NCBI GenBank assembly: GCA_964422415.1
Contig: CAYRBI010000008.1
Span: 1-64,000, forward strand
Length of the DNA: 64,000 bases
Origin: OLB16 sp964422415
GTDB lineage: Bacteria > Hinthialibacterota > Hinthialibacteria > OLB16
Direction of reading: 5' to 3'
Position 1 is the first letter of the stretch; each line of letters opens with the position of its first letter. The notes beneath the pieces are model-generated. The model saw nothing but the letters and a program-made list of their open reading frames with translations, had not been told where the DNA came from and did not search any database. Made by a program: the position numbers and the translations under genes. Below are positions 17,554 through 27,029 of the stretch, in pieces.

Positions 17554-19350
17554 ATGACAGAAACGAAGACGAGTCTTCCGGCCTGGTCCGAGGAACTCCG
17601 GCAAGCCTACCTGGCGGGTACCGCGAGTCTGTTCATCCTGAATGGGAATGTCTCCGACCTGGTGGGCAGCGAGGAGAACAACACCTACACCCTGGAACCA
17701 CTGGCGGATTTCCTGGTGCGCCGTCTCTTCGGCAACTATGACCTGGTACTGCATTACGACATGGGGCGCGGTCTACGGACATTCGCGGGCAATGATCCAC
17801 AACGGCTCACACGCATGAACTCACTGATTGACCGTTTGCAGGGGGACAAGGGCGACCTACCACGCGATCCAACCCAGGCTTTACGCACCCTCGACCGGCT
17901 GGTGTCCCTCCTTCTGGTAGGCGAGGAAAACCGCTCGCGCAAGACAGCCGTGCTGGTGGATTACGCCGAGCTCCTCTGTCCGTTCGATGACCGTTATGGT
18001 GAACACCTCGCCACTTTCTTGAATTGGGCCCGGAGTCCAGTCATCCGGCGCGTGAACCTGCTCTTTATCCTGATGACCGAGAGCCTGGCACGGCTCAATC
18101 CGATCCTCGCGCAGAGTGGCCACACCCACGAGGTGTTTCTACCACTCCCCAGCCAGAGCGAACGCCGCCTCTTCATCTCCCGCCGGTTTACTGAGTTCGC
18201 TGAAGATGCGGAGCGATTGGCCATTCTGAGTTCAGGATTGACCTATACGAACCTTGACAGCTTGATGCGGCGGGTGGTGATGGACGCGGGAGAGAAAGGC
18301 CAAACCACGCCCACACCAGCCGTGGACATCGTGAAGAACCGGGAAGATGAAACCACACCAGTTCCCACGGGTCATCCGAAACGTATCCTCAGCGATACCA
18401 AATTGTTGGAGATCAAAAAATCACTCATGGAGGCGCAATGCCCCGGTCTGCTTGAGTTCGTGAAACCGGATTACACCCTGAACATGGTCGCGGGACACTC
18501 CGCCGCCAAGGAACGCTTGATTGCGGATGCACGTCTACTCAAAGAGGGGCAATTGGATGCGGTACCGATGGGGTACCTGCTCTGTGGGCCGGTGGGTGTG
18601 GGCAAGACCTTCCTGGCGTTGTGTTATGCGGGAGAAGTAGGAATCCCTTGCCTGACCATCCGCAATTTCCGTAGTAAATATGTTGGCGAAACAGAGTCCA
18701 ACATCGAACGGATCCTCAGCGTGGTGCGTGAACTCGGCCCGGTGGCTGTCATCATTGATGAGGCCGACGCGGCGGTGGGAGACCGTTCTTCCTCGGGTGA
18801 TTCTGGCACCAGCGCCCGGGTGTTCGCACAGCTCGCCAGCCAAATGGGAGACACACGCTACCGGGGGCGGATCATCTGGTTCCTTCTAACCTGCCGTCCG
18901 GATCTTCTGCCAGTGGACCTCAAGCGCCAAGGCCGTTGCGAGGAGCACATCCCTCTCTTCTACCCTCAATCGCCAGAGGAACTCAAAGCGATGTTTCTGG
19001 CGATGGCCAAGAAGGCCAAAGTCACCATCGATGAATCGAATCTCCCCGACTTCGCCAAAATGCCCTCGCTGAGTGGCGCCGATATCGAAGGTGTTCTCAC
19101 CCGTGCGCGGCGGGAATCCTTCCTACGTCAAAAACCGGTCGATGCCGCAATGATCTCGGAAGTACTGGGAACCTTCCGTAGCGCGAAGAGCTCACAACAC
19201 GAATTACAATGGCTCGCGGGTATCCTGGAATGCACCGATGTGCGGTATCTGCCAGCCAGTGTGCGTACCAGTTTCGATGACGCCACCAGCTACCAAACTC
19301 TTGTACAGCGGTTTCACAGTCTCAAAGCCGTCCAAGATGTTTGCGAGTGA
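17554..19350 (+). CDS. Two-domain AAA+ ATPase of the PspA/ABC operon
   Basis: A 598-residue cytoplasmic protein. The N-terminal half (about 1-235) has an AAA-like order (LFILNGNVSDLV, TAVLVDYAELL, LLFILMTESL) but no Walker A lysine and only a degenerate Walker B, so it is probably non-catalytic. The C-terminal half is a canonical classical AAA module: Walker A GPVGVGKT, pore-loop-like FRSKYVGETE, Walker B VAVIIDEAD, sensor 1 LLTCRPD and an Arg-containing second region of homology (PVDLKRQGRCEEHIPL). The layout recalls Ycf46/CDC48-like ATPases. Last gene of the operon. Likely role: disassembling or remodelling PspA or transporter assemblies, inferred from context. Confidence 0.85.
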   Translation: MTETKTSLPAWSEELRQAYLAGTASLFILNGNVSDLVGSEENNTYTLEPLADFLVRRLFGNYDLVLHYDMGRGLRTFAGNDPQRLTRMNSLIDRLQGDKGDLPRDPTQALRTLDRLVSLLLVGEENRSRKTAVLVDYAELLCPFDDRYGEHLATFLNWARSPVIRRVNLLFILMTESLARLNPILAQSGHTHEVFLPLPSQSERRLFISRRFTEFAEDAERLAILSSGLTYTNLDSLMRRVVMDAGEKGQTTPTPAVDIVKNREDETTPVPTGHPKRILSDTKLLEIKKSLMEAQCPGLLEFVKPDYTLNMVAGHSAAKERLIADARLLKEGQLDAVPMGYLLCGPVGVGKTFLALCYAGEVGIPCLTIRNFRSKYVGETESNIERILSVVRELGPVAVIIDEADAAVGDRSSSGDSGTSARVFAQLASQMGDTRYRGRIIWFLLTCRPDLLPVDLKRQGRCEEHIPLFYPQSPEELKAMFLAMAKKAKVTIDESNLPDFAKMPSLSGADIEGVLTRARRESFLRQKPVDAAMISEVLGTFRSAKSSQHELQWLAGILECTDVRYLPASVRTSFDDATSYQTLVQRFHSLKAVQDVCE

Positions 19351-19519
19351 AGAGTGTTTCCCACTCACCCCGTGTACCTTCACCACTGACGCATGAATCA
19401 TTTCTCGCGCCGATGGAAGGAAAAGAGAATTGAAGAAAGGAATCCCCTTCTAGTGTGAGGGGACCGGAAGTTAAGGGGAAGATAAGCAATCTTGTGGTAG
19501 GTGTTGTGAGTGGTTCAGT

Positions 19520-19569
19520 AAAAAAACCCCCTCCACGGAGCCACTTTGCAGGGGCGGCTCCGTGGAGGG
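19520..19569 (-). terminator. Strong terminator of the chemotaxis operon
   Basis: A perfect 14-bp stem (19529-19542 with 19556-19569, CCTCCACGGAGCC/GGCTCCGTGGAGG) around a 13-base loop. Seven A residues at 19520-19526 read as a T-run on the minus strand, so it terminates the MCP-side transcript. Confidence 0.9.
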
Positions 19570-19592
19570 ACAGTGCAAGGACTCTGTCAGGT

Positions 19593-21917
19593 TCAGTAAT
19601 CCCTGAGATCATCGTCATCCAAAGGGATAACACTTTCTGGACGAACCGCTCTCATCTCTTTAGGGAGCCGGTTGCTTCCAGCATGACCTGGGGCCTTGCG
19701 CGTCGCCGATTTGGAGCCATGTCCATTGTTCCCAATGTGACCGCCAATCTTCACCATAGCAGGCTGTACTTGATTCCGTGAGGGTTTGGGAGCAATACGA
19801 GAAGGAGGAATTATTCTTTCAGCATGGGCGGAGTTGATACTCGAGAGGGTAAAGGAACCAACCATATCAGCCAGCTCCTCGGCTTGGCTACGTAACTCCT
19901 CGGAAGCTGCGGCGGATTCCTCCGCGTTGGCGGCGTTCTGTTGGGTCACGGAGTTCATCTGAGCCACCGCCACATTGATCTGTTCGATACCCCGGGACTG
20001 CTGCTCAGAGGCCGCTGCGATCTCAGTGATCACATCGCTGACCTTAGTGGAACCGTTCATGATCTCGCTCAGGACCCTAGCCACCTCTGTGCATATATCC
20101 ACCCCACCTTGGGCATTCTTCACAGAACCCTCGATCAGATCCGCTGTATTCTTCGCCGCCGTCGCCGAACGTTGCGCCAGATTCCGGACCTCCTCGGCCA
20201 CGACAGCGAAACCTTTCCCCGCATCGCCAGCCCGCGCAGCCTCGACCGCCGCATTCAGGGCTAGCAGATTGGTCTGGAAGGCAATCTCGTCAATGGTCTT
20301 CACGATCTTGGCGGTCTCATCCGAAGAGTTCTTAATCCGGATTATAGCATCCGACATCCGCTCCATCGAGGAATTACCCTTCTCCGCCGAGAAACGGGAC
20401 TCATCGGAGAGCTGCTTGGCATGACTGGCGTTGGCGGCGTTCTGCCGTGTGGTGGAGGCCATCTCTTCCAGACTAGCGGAGACCTCTTCGAGCGAACTGG
20501 CTTGTTCGTTGGCACCCTCCGCGAGGGTTTGGCTGCCAGTGCTGATCTGGCCACTGGCGTCATTCACCTGCTCCACCGAGGAGGCCACCTGTGCCAAGGA
20601 CTCATCGAGGGTTTGAAGAACCTTGTTGATGTTGGTCTTCATCAGGTCGAAAGCCCCTTGGTATTCTCTCTGAACCCGGTTTGTCAGGTCACGGTTCGCA
20701 GCGCCTTGCAGCGCCTTACCACCATCCTGAATGATGAGCCCATCCAGGGCACCAATACACACATTCAGGTTGTTCTTGATCAAGTTGAAGTCACCGTTGT
20801 AGGAGTCCGTGATGAGGGGTGGGATATCTCCCTTGGAAATGCGGTCCACATAATTGGCGGCCATGTTCAAGGGACCGATGACCGCATCAAGGCAGTCGTT
20901 AAAACCCTGGACAATGTCTTTATATCCACCGTGGAACTTGGATGCATCGCCACGTGTTGCGAGATGCCCTTGGACCGCGGCCACGGAGAGAGAATTCGCC
21001 TCGGTGACAAGGCCCCGCAGCGATTCAACCACTTGTTTCATGGCAGGCGAGATCTCATCCTGACCATCCTTGATGGTAACCTCCATGGACAGATCACCGG
21101 CGGCCACATTCTGGAGATTCCCCACCACATTCTTCTGAAGATCCTCCGAGAAAACATCCATGGCCCTGGCCAGCACGCCGACCTCATCCTTACGGTCCAT
21201 CTTGAGACGCATGCCCAGATGTCCCTTCACCATCTCTTGCATCATTTCAACACCACGCATGAGGGGCTTGGTGATGCCGCGGGCGATCAAGAGCCCAACA
21301 CTAATGGCGAGAATAAACGCCAGCAAGCAACCCACGATACTGATCGTAACAGCCATCTTGAATTCCTCGGCCGCCGTGGAATTTAGGTTAGTGGCGGCAT
21401 TTTTATTGGCCTCAACCATCTTCTCGATGAGTCCGCCAATTTCCTTGCGCGCCGTGGCCGCCGCCCCACCATCCAACAAACCTTTTTTCGCCCCTTCGAT
21501 ATCTCCCGAACGAGCGCAGACAGCAACACTCTCGACAGCGGCTTGATACCTCGACCAGAGCTCATCGAAGGGTTGCATGATCTCGATCTCTTCCTCGGTC
21601 AAATCCGCTTTACGGCATTCCTCAATCATGGAATTCACCGTGGCGATGTTCCCCTTCATTAGTCCCTCGATCGCGACACGCTCCTCTGGAATCAAGGCGA
21701 GTTTATAAATATCGCCACGAATCGCATAAATCGATTTCTCGATCTTGCCCAAGCAATGGATGGGAACCAACCCATTGTCATAGAGTGAACCGAGTGATGT
21801 GTTCGCGTCTTGTAGACTCCAGTAGCCCACCACCGCGACACATACCACCAGCAGCGCCACAAGAAAGAATCCACTCGTGATTTTTGTTCCGACTTTCATG
21901 TCATCTAGTTTTCTCAT
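19593..21917 (-). CDS. Methyl-accepting chemotaxis protein
   Basis: A 774-residue inner-membrane chemoreceptor. TM1 (about 15-37) and TM2 (about 193-215) flank a four-helix-bundle sensor domain of about 155 residues. A canonical HAMP (about 210-265, GLLIARGITKPLMRGVEMM) follows, then at least two further HAMP-like segments (to about 430) and the cytoplasmic signalling hairpin with tip EIAFQTNLLALNAAVEAARAG. Gln/Glu-rich methylation-type helices (SSLEEVSASLEEMASTTRQNA) are present. The C-terminal 70 residues are basic with an acidic tail. It is the last gene of the che operon, after cheW, and is followed by a strong terminator. No cheR or cheB is in the window. Ligand unknown. Confidence 0.95.
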   Translation of the reverse strand: MRKLDDMKVGTKITSGFFLVALLVVCVAVVGYWSLQDANTSLGSLYDNGLVPIHCLGKIEKSIYAIRGDIYKLALIPEERVAIEGLMKGNIATVNSMIEECRKADLTEEEIEIMQPFDELWSRYQAAVESVAVCARSGDIEGAKKGLLDGGAAATARKEIGGLIEKMVEANKNAATNLNSTAAEEFKMAVTISIVGCLLAFILAISVGLLIARGITKPLMRGVEMMQEMVKGHLGMRLKMDRKDEVGVLARAMDVFSEDLQKNVVGNLQNVAAGDLSMEVTIKDGQDEISPAMKQVVESLRGLVTEANSLSVAAVQGHLATRGDASKFHGGYKDIVQGFNDCLDAVIGPLNMAANYVDRISKGDIPPLITDSYNGDFNLIKNNLNVCIGALDGLIIQDGGKALQGAANRDLTNRVQREYQGAFDLMKTNINKVLQTLDESLAQVASSVEQVNDASGQISTGSQTLAEGANEQASSLEEVSASLEEMASTTRQNAANASHAKQLSDESRFSAEKGNSSMERMSDAIIRIKNSSDETAKIVKTIDEIAFQTNLLALNAAVEAARAGDAGKGFAVVAEEVRNLAQRSATAAKNTADLIEGSVKNAQGGVDICTEVARVLSEIMNGSTKVSDVITEIAAASEQQSRGIEQINVAVAQMNSVTQQNAANAEESAAASEELRSQAEELADMVGSFTLSSINSAHAERIIPPSRIAPKPSRNQVQPAMVKIGGHIGNNGHGSKSATRKAPGHAGSNRLPKEMRAVRPESVIPLDDDDLRDY

Positions 21918-21979
21918 CTCTCTTCACCTCACAGCCCTTTCTATATCCGCCACCCGCGAGCAGGTGGAACTTTTCATCT

Positions 21980-22519
21980 TCAGTTCGCTTCCGCGTCGCT
22001 GATGAGCGATATTTCAGCCGTTTCGCGGGTTGACATCACCCGATCCACATCCAAAAGCAGAACCACTTTACTGCCCACCTTCCCAATCCCCAGAATGAAG
22101 GTGGTATCCACCGCCGCTCCGAACTCGGGAGCGTTCTCGATCTGGCCTGATTGAATATCGAGTACTTCCGAGACTTCATCGACAATGGTTCCCATCGTGA
22201 TTTGCCGTCCATCCCGGGAAACCTGTACCACGATGATGCAAGAACGGTCGGTGTCATCTTTATGACACATCCCGAATTTAAGGCGCAGATCCACCACCGG
22301 AATAACCTTACCGCGTAAGTTGATCACCCCACGGATAAAGGCTGGTGTCTTAGGAACCCGAGTAATCGAGATCAAGCCCATGATCTCCTGAACCTTGAGT
22401 ATCTCGAGGCCAAAGACCTCACCCTCCAACTGGAAGGTGAGAAACTTTCCCCCGTGTGGTATTCCGCCAACGGTACGGGTTGCCGTCATGGGAGCCTCCA
22501 GCACTGCTTGTCCTGTCAT
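21980..22519 (-). CDS. cheW: Chemotaxis coupling protein CheW
   Basis: A 179-residue adaptor that links chemoreceptors to CheA. The typical two-barrel CheW fold is visible: FLTFQLEGEVFGLEILKVQEI, ITRVPKTPAFIRGVINLRG (the receptor/kinase interface loop), KVIPVVDLRLKFG and DEVSEVLDI. An excellent RBS (AAGGAGG, about 7 bases) precedes the ATG. It is encoded between cheA and the MCP gene on the same strand. Confidence 0.96.
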   Translation of the reverse strand: MTGQAVLEAPMTATRTVGGIPHGGKFLTFQLEGEVFGLEILKVQEIMGLISITRVPKTPAFIRGVINLRGKVIPVVDLRLKFGMCHKDDTDRSCIIVVQVSRDGRQITMGTIVDEVSEVLDIQSGQIENAPEFGAAVDTTFILGIGKVGSKVVLLLDVDRVMSTRETAEISLISDAEAN

Positions 22520-22552
22520 AGTCCAACCTCCTTGTTCTCTTGCCCTGACTGA

Positions 22553-24826
22553 TTAATTCATACTGGTTATAATTTCCGGCCGATCCAGGCGGAAACCGTT
22601 GCTACCCGAATGAACCTCGTCTTTGGCGGCGTAATTCCCATTCGTGACCGCCAGCCGGACCAAGGCGCCGATATCGAGAATCAACCCCACCCGTCCATCG
22701 GGCATAATGGCCCCACCCGAAAGACCCGGTGTTCCATTGAGAGCCTCACCGAGAGGTTTGATGACAATCTGTTGCTGCCCCAGCAAGTCATCCACCACCA
22801 GCGCCGCGCGCTTGCCATCATCCTCGACCACGACAGCCGTGGCTTGTGTGACTTCTTGCAAGGCGCCACGGGTGTCAAACAGCCGGTCCAATCGGAATAA
22901 GGGAATCAAGTCCCCTTGTACCGACAGCATTTCTCCACGCTGGAAGAGCGATGAAATTTCACCTGGCAGAGGACGCAAGGACTGAACAATCGAGAGAGTC
23001 GGAATGATGTATTTCTCGCCGGAGACCCGTACGACCATTCCATCGATAATGGCCAGCGTGAGCGGCAGGCGGATGGTGAAGACACTCCCCATGCCAGGCT
23101 CGGAGATGATTTCCACCTGGCCACGCAAGGCCTCCACGTTCTTCTTGACCACATCCATCCCAACCCCACGCCCAGAGACATCGCTGATGGTGCTGGCGGT
23201 CGAGAATCCGGGCAGAAAGATCAGGTTGAAGATCTCACGTTCGGTTAACGGCTCACCCTCACGGACCAGGCCGCGGTCGATAGCCTTCGCCAAGATGGCA
23301 TCTTTGTTCAATCCACGCCCATCATCATGGACCTCGATATAGATGGCGCCTCCCTTGTGATAGGCACGCAGTTCAATTCTTCCCACCTCGGGTTTTCCGA
23401 GTTTGATACGCTCCTTGGGATCGGTCTCGATGCCATGATCCACCGCATTCCGGATCATATGGATCAATGGATCGCCAATCTGATCCACCACGGTTTTATC
23501 CAGTTCAGTATCTTCGCCAGCGGTTATGAGCTCGACCTTCTTCCACGATTTATGCGCCAGATCACGTACCAGGCGGGCCATCTTCTGGAAGGTGGGACGA
23601 ATGGGAACCATCCGTAGCGAGGTTCCCATCGCCTGTAATTCGCGAGTGATCTTGTCGAGTTGGCCGAGGTGACGCAAAAGAGCAGGCGAGGCGGTTCTTT
23701 TAAGTTCATCGGATTGGCAGACCATGGATTCGGCGATGACCAATTCACCGATCGTGTCGAGGAGTTGATCCAGACGGTCAGCATCGACCTTGACCGTCTC
23801 CCGAATCTGAAGCGCCTGACTTTGCGCGGCCCCTTGAGAACGCAGGGCCTTGGCCACCTGACGAGCCTCGACCTTTCCCTCCTTCACTAACACCTCACCA
23901 ATCTTCCGGGGGGGAACCGTACGAGACTGGTCCTGTAGGGCCTCGGCTAGATCATTCGGAGAAAGAAGGCCAGCATCAGTGAGAACTTCACCCAGCCGTT
24001 TACGGGAAGCTTCGGCCGGAGTGGGAACCCCGGCTTCAGTGGCATCCTCCGTAAGGAGCGTATCCACACCCTTGAGCCGCTCGATTAAGGGGACCATGAC
24101 CTCATCCCCTGAGACTTGCCCCTCCATCGAACCATCGGCGCGGAATCCTTTGATAACCTGCTTGAGGCCATCCACGGTGTCGAACACCAGGTCGATCACA
24201 GGACCGGCGAGAATCAAACTTCCCTCCCGCGCCCGGTCGAGCAGATTTTCGGCTTGGTGTGCCAGGGTTCCGATTTGAGTGAGCCCCAGAATTCCCGCTG
24301 AGCCCTTCACGGTATGGAAGGCACGGAAAACCGCATTCAAAGCCTCACGGTCAGTGGAATCTGTCTCCATCGCCAACAACTGCATTTCCGAGTTGTCGAG
24401 GTGCTCCAACGACTCAGCCACAAAGGTCTCAAGCATCTCTTGCGTGATATAATCGGCCATCGTGGACTTAGCAGGTGATGGCATGGAGGAAGCCATCTCC
24501 AAACCATACTCCTCCGGCGCCGTCAGACCGTCAGTGGAGAGAGAATTGATGGGGGCCGCTGGAATATTATCACCGGGGCTGAATCCAGCGATCTCCAGCG
24601 TCATTCCTTCGAAGCTCTGGATCCGGGCCTCAACCTCAGACACTGGATGAGTGCTGGAAAGGCGGATATGGAGAGTCCCGCCTGGCTCCAATTCTTGATC
24701 GTTCCGTATATCGGGAACAACATTTTCAACAACCCCAAAAATCTCCAGATCGCGTACCAGCACCAGAGCACGTACGGTGGGCATGGGGAGATCTTCCGAC
24801 AAGTGGATGGCAAGGTTCCACATCAT
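22553..24826 (-). CDS. cheA: Chemotaxis histidine kinase CheA with unusual N-terminal layout
   Basis: A 757-residue kinase of the chemosensory array. The Hpt domain (about 124-230) carries the phospho-accepting His171 in FHTVKGSAGILGL. Dimerisation, ATPase (LIHMIRNAVDHGIE, DDGRGLNKDAI, FLPGFSTASTISDVSGRGVG) and CheW-like domains follow in order. Two features are unusual. An about 85-residue alpha/beta domain that resembles the CheA P2-type insert precedes the Hpt domain. Between Hpt and dimerisation, two tandem LGEVL...L..AL repeats (about 268-335) look like the GspE/MshE N-terminal (MshEN) module, which binds c-di-GMP in other proteins. The start overlaps the upstream gene by four bases. Confidence 0.95.
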   Translation of the reverse strand: MMWNLAIHLSEDLPMPTVRALVLVRDLEIFGVVENVVPDIRNDQELEPGGTLHIRLSSTHPVSEVEARIQSFEGMTLEIAGFSPGDNIPAAPINSLSTDGLTAPEEYGLEMASSMPSPAKSTMADYITQEMLETFVAESLEHLDNSEMQLLAMETDSTDREALNAVFRAFHTVKGSAGILGLTQIGTLAHQAENLLDRAREGSLILAGPVIDLVFDTVDGLKQVIKGFRADGSMEGQVSGDEVMVPLIERLKGVDTLLTEDATEAGVPTPAEASRKRLGEVLTDAGLLSPNDLAEALQDQSRTVPPRKIGEVLVKEGKVEARQVAKALRSQGAAQSQALQIRETVKVDADRLDQLLDTIGELVIAESMVCQSDELKRTASPALLRHLGQLDKITRELQAMGTSLRMVPIRPTFQKMARLVRDLAHKSWKKVELITAGEDTELDKTVVDQIGDPLIHMIRNAVDHGIETDPKERIKLGKPEVGRIELRAYHKGGAIYIEVHDDGRGLNKDAILAKAIDRGLVREGEPLTEREIFNLIFLPGFSTASTISDVSGRGVGMDVVKKNVEALRGQVEIISEPGMGSVFTIRLPLTLAIIDGMVVRVSGEKYIIPTLSIVQSLRPLPGEISSLFQRGEMLSVQGDLIPLFRLDRLFDTRGALQEVTQATAVVVEDDGKRAALVVDDLLGQQQIVIKPLGEALNGTPGLSGGAIMPDGRVGLILDIGALVRLAVTNGNYAAKDEVHSGSNGFRLDRPEIITSMN

Positions 24827-25323
24827 GATGACTCAGAGCACCTCCCTGTAGGCATTCCCGTTTGGACCGGCGTCCGTTCGGATAACATTCTTTGCAACAC
24901 CTGTTTCAGCGGTTCGTAATTCTCATTCAACATTTGGATGAAACGCGGCCTGAGCCGGTGTGCGTCCCCCAAAGCGGTTGAGGTTTCATCCGAGAGCAAC
25001 AAGATGACATGAAATGAAGACAACAATGGACTAAGCGCCAACAGTTCCCGCAGATCTCTGATACGCGGGATGACGATCACACCCACCAGGCTCATCGATT
25101 GCGCTCTGGCCAGAATCTTCCGGAGCGTATCGGCGTGATGCGTAACAAAAATGCAGTCCGGAGGGGTGACTTCCTCCACCGCGCGCACAACTGGCTCGGC
25201 GGACTGGTCCCACAGAGGGACATGCAAGAAAACTTGTTCTCTATGCTCGTCGCTCATTCCTGTGATCCCAAAGCCTTCGTTGAGGCTTTGTATAACAGGA
25301 TGTGTGCCAACCAGTTTGCACAC
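24823..25323 (-). CDS. Uncharacterised receiver-like protein heading the che operon
   Basis: A protein of up to 166 residues with alternating hydrophobic strands and helices (DCIFVTHHADTLRKIL, MSLVGVIVIPRIRDLRELLAL, FHVILLLSDE), reminiscent of a degenerate receiver/Rossmann fold. No Asp sits clearly at a phosphorylation position. The start may instead be the ATG at 25257 (MSDEHREQ). It overlaps cheA by four bases, so the products are probably made together. I recognise no family. Confidence 0.6.
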   Translation of the reverse strand: MCKLVGTHPVIQSLNEGFGITGMSDEHREQVFLHVPLWDQSAEPVVRAVEEVTPPDCIFVTHHADTLRKILARAQSMSLVGVIVIPRIRDLRELLALSPLLSSFHVILLLSDETSTALGDAHRLRPRFIQMLNENYEPLKQVLQRMLSERTPVQTGMPTGRCSESS

Positions 25324-25565
25324 AAACGAACTGAAAAAATGTGTTCGGATGGAGGAGACGATTCCTTCCCTTTTTCACCATGAATCCAGGAGTCACGGCA
25401 AAGAGAGGAAATCAGATATACGGTGTGTAAAGTAGATCTGATGAAACAATCCTGTATATTGGAATTATCCGATATACAGGAATAGACTTCCGATTTTCCG
25501 GAAAACTGTCCATTTGCTCGGACAGAGGTCACCTCGCTGGGAACGTTATCTAGTAATAAAAGGGG
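25324..25565 (-). promoter_or_regulatory. Promoter region of the che operon with three dyads
   Basis: This A/T-rich gap holds three dyads. ATCAGAT...ATCTGAT lies at 25411-25442. TCCTGTATAT/ATATACAGGA (25450-25459, 25472-25481) is a perfect 10-bp inverted repeat with a 12-base spacer. TTTTCCGGAAAA (25494-25505) is a perfect 12-mer palindrome. No sigma-54 -24/-12 element was found on the minus strand, though an NtrC-type regulator is encoded next door. The dyads are candidate operators. Confidence 0.45.
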
Positions 25566-27029
25566 TCAGGAAACCTGATGGAGCTTCAAAAGCTCATACA
25601 GACGTGATTTAGATAGACCTGAAATCCGGCACATCTCTGAGACCTGGCCTCCGGTCCGGAGATTGAGATCCACCAGATAGTCTCGATCAGACCTCTCCCG
25701 GAAATGCCTGAAGGAAGGAAAACTTCCTGCTTGATCTGGAGTTTCTTTGGATTTTGGAATTTCTACTGGATTTGGAATGGCCTTGGATTCTGAGGCAGGT
25801 GTGGATAGAACCATGGGTGGAGGGGGAGGGAGTGTAGGTTCTGAGGGTTCGCCGAAGAGAGCTCTGGCAGCTGCCACCCGGACCTGAGTAGGAAGGTGCT
25901 GCGGTAAAAGAGTCCTTCCCTCTCCTGCGGCAGCAATGGAATACTCCAGGGTGTGAATCATCTCCCGGACATTTCCTGGCCATTGGTAAGCCGAAAAAGC
26001 AACCAGATATTCAGGCGAGATCTCCTTGACTCCCTCTTCCCGGTTCTTACAGATCCGTGCGAGGTGGTATCTCGCAATAGCGGGAATGTCCTCCCGGCAT
26101 TCCCGTAAACTGGGCAACCGGATTGTGCAGGAGCGCAGCCGGTATAAAAGGTCAGCACGGAACTGGCCGGTCTCCACCATATGATCCAGATCACGGTTGG
26201 TCGCGGCGACAAGCCTAAAGTTGCTATCGATCTCAGTCTCGGAACCGACAGGACGGAAACGGTGTTCTTGCAGAACTCGCAGGAAGGTTTTCTGGATGGA
26301 AAGAGGGAGTTCGCCGACTTCATCCAAGAAAAGGGTTCCTTCATGGGCTTGGAGAACCAACCCATCTGTGTCCCGGAGTGCGCCGGTATAGGCTCCCTTG
26401 ATGTGGCCAAAGAGGAGGCTTTCCACCAGTGTCTCGGGAAGTGCCGCACAATCCAGGATGACGAAGGACTTCTCGGCGCGTGAACTGTTGTTATGGATTG
26501 CGAAGGCGAAACTTTCCTTGCCTGTTCCGGTTTCACCTTGAATGAGAACATTGGATTCAGTCCGGGCGGCCAGGAAGAGGACATCCAGGCAAGATCTCAA
26601 GCGGGGTCCAGATCCCACAATGCCATCCCGCCGGAAGGATTGCTCAAACCTTGGTCCCTGCTGTTCTTGCCGGGAACGGAGCGCGCGTGTGAGTGGCAGG
26701 AGAAGTTCGGAAAGGGAAGCACCCTTGGGTAAGTAATCCCATGCACCCGAACGGATAGCCATTTCGGCTCCATCGGCGGTGCCCGCCCCAGTAATGATGA
26801 TGACCTCGGGATTGGAGGGAGCGGCCCGAAGCTGGGGAATAATGTCGAGTCCGCTTCCATCCGGCAACCCCACATCCAGAAAGATTAAATCAAAGTGGCC
26901 ATGCCGGTTGGCATCAACCGCCTGCACACGGTTATGAACAGCCTGAACCTCATGGCCCTGAGACTGGATGAGGTGGCTCAGAGCAAAGCAGACTGCAGTA
27001 TCATCGTCAACAATGAGGATGCTTGCCAT
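25566..27029 (-). CDS. NtrC-family sigma-54-dependent response regulator
   Basis: A 487-residue transcription activator. The receiver domain (about 1-120) has the acidic pair in ILIVDDD, the phospho-Asp in LIFLDVGLPDG and Lys in YLPKGA. The AAA+ sigma-54 contact domain (about 140-380) has Walker A GETGTGKES, the sigma-54 contact loop GAYTGA (Tyr variant of GAFTGA), Walker B GTLFLDEVGEL and the Arg finger region RFRPVGSETEIDSNFRLVAATN. A long Pro-rich linker leads to a Fis-type helix-turn-helix (VSEMCRISGLSKSRLYELL). It is transcribed divergently from a PAS hybrid kinase gene, its probable signalling partner, and lies upstream of the che operon. Confidence 0.94.
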   Translation of the reverse strand: MASILIVDDDTAVCFALSHLIQSQGHEVQAVHNRVQAVDANRHGHFDLIFLDVGLPDGSGLDIIPQLRAAPSNPEVIIITGAGTADGAEMAIRSGAWDYLPKGASLSELLLPLTRALRSRQEQQGPRFEQSFRRDGIVGSGPRLRSCLDVLFLAARTESNVLIQGETGTGKESFAFAIHNNSSRAEKSFVILDCAALPETLVESLLFGHIKGAYTGALRDTDGLVLQAHEGTLFLDEVGELPLSIQKTFLRVLQEHRFRPVGSETEIDSNFRLVAATNRDLDHMVETGQFRADLLYRLRSCTIRLPSLRECREDIPAIARYHLARICKNREEGVKEISPEYLVAFSAYQWPGNVREMIHTLEYSIAAAGEGRTLLPQHLPTQVRVAAARALFGEPSEPTLPPPPPMVLSTPASESKAIPNPVEIPKSKETPDQAGSFPSFRHFRERSDRDYLVDLNLRTGGQVSEMCRISGLSKSRLYELLKLHQVS

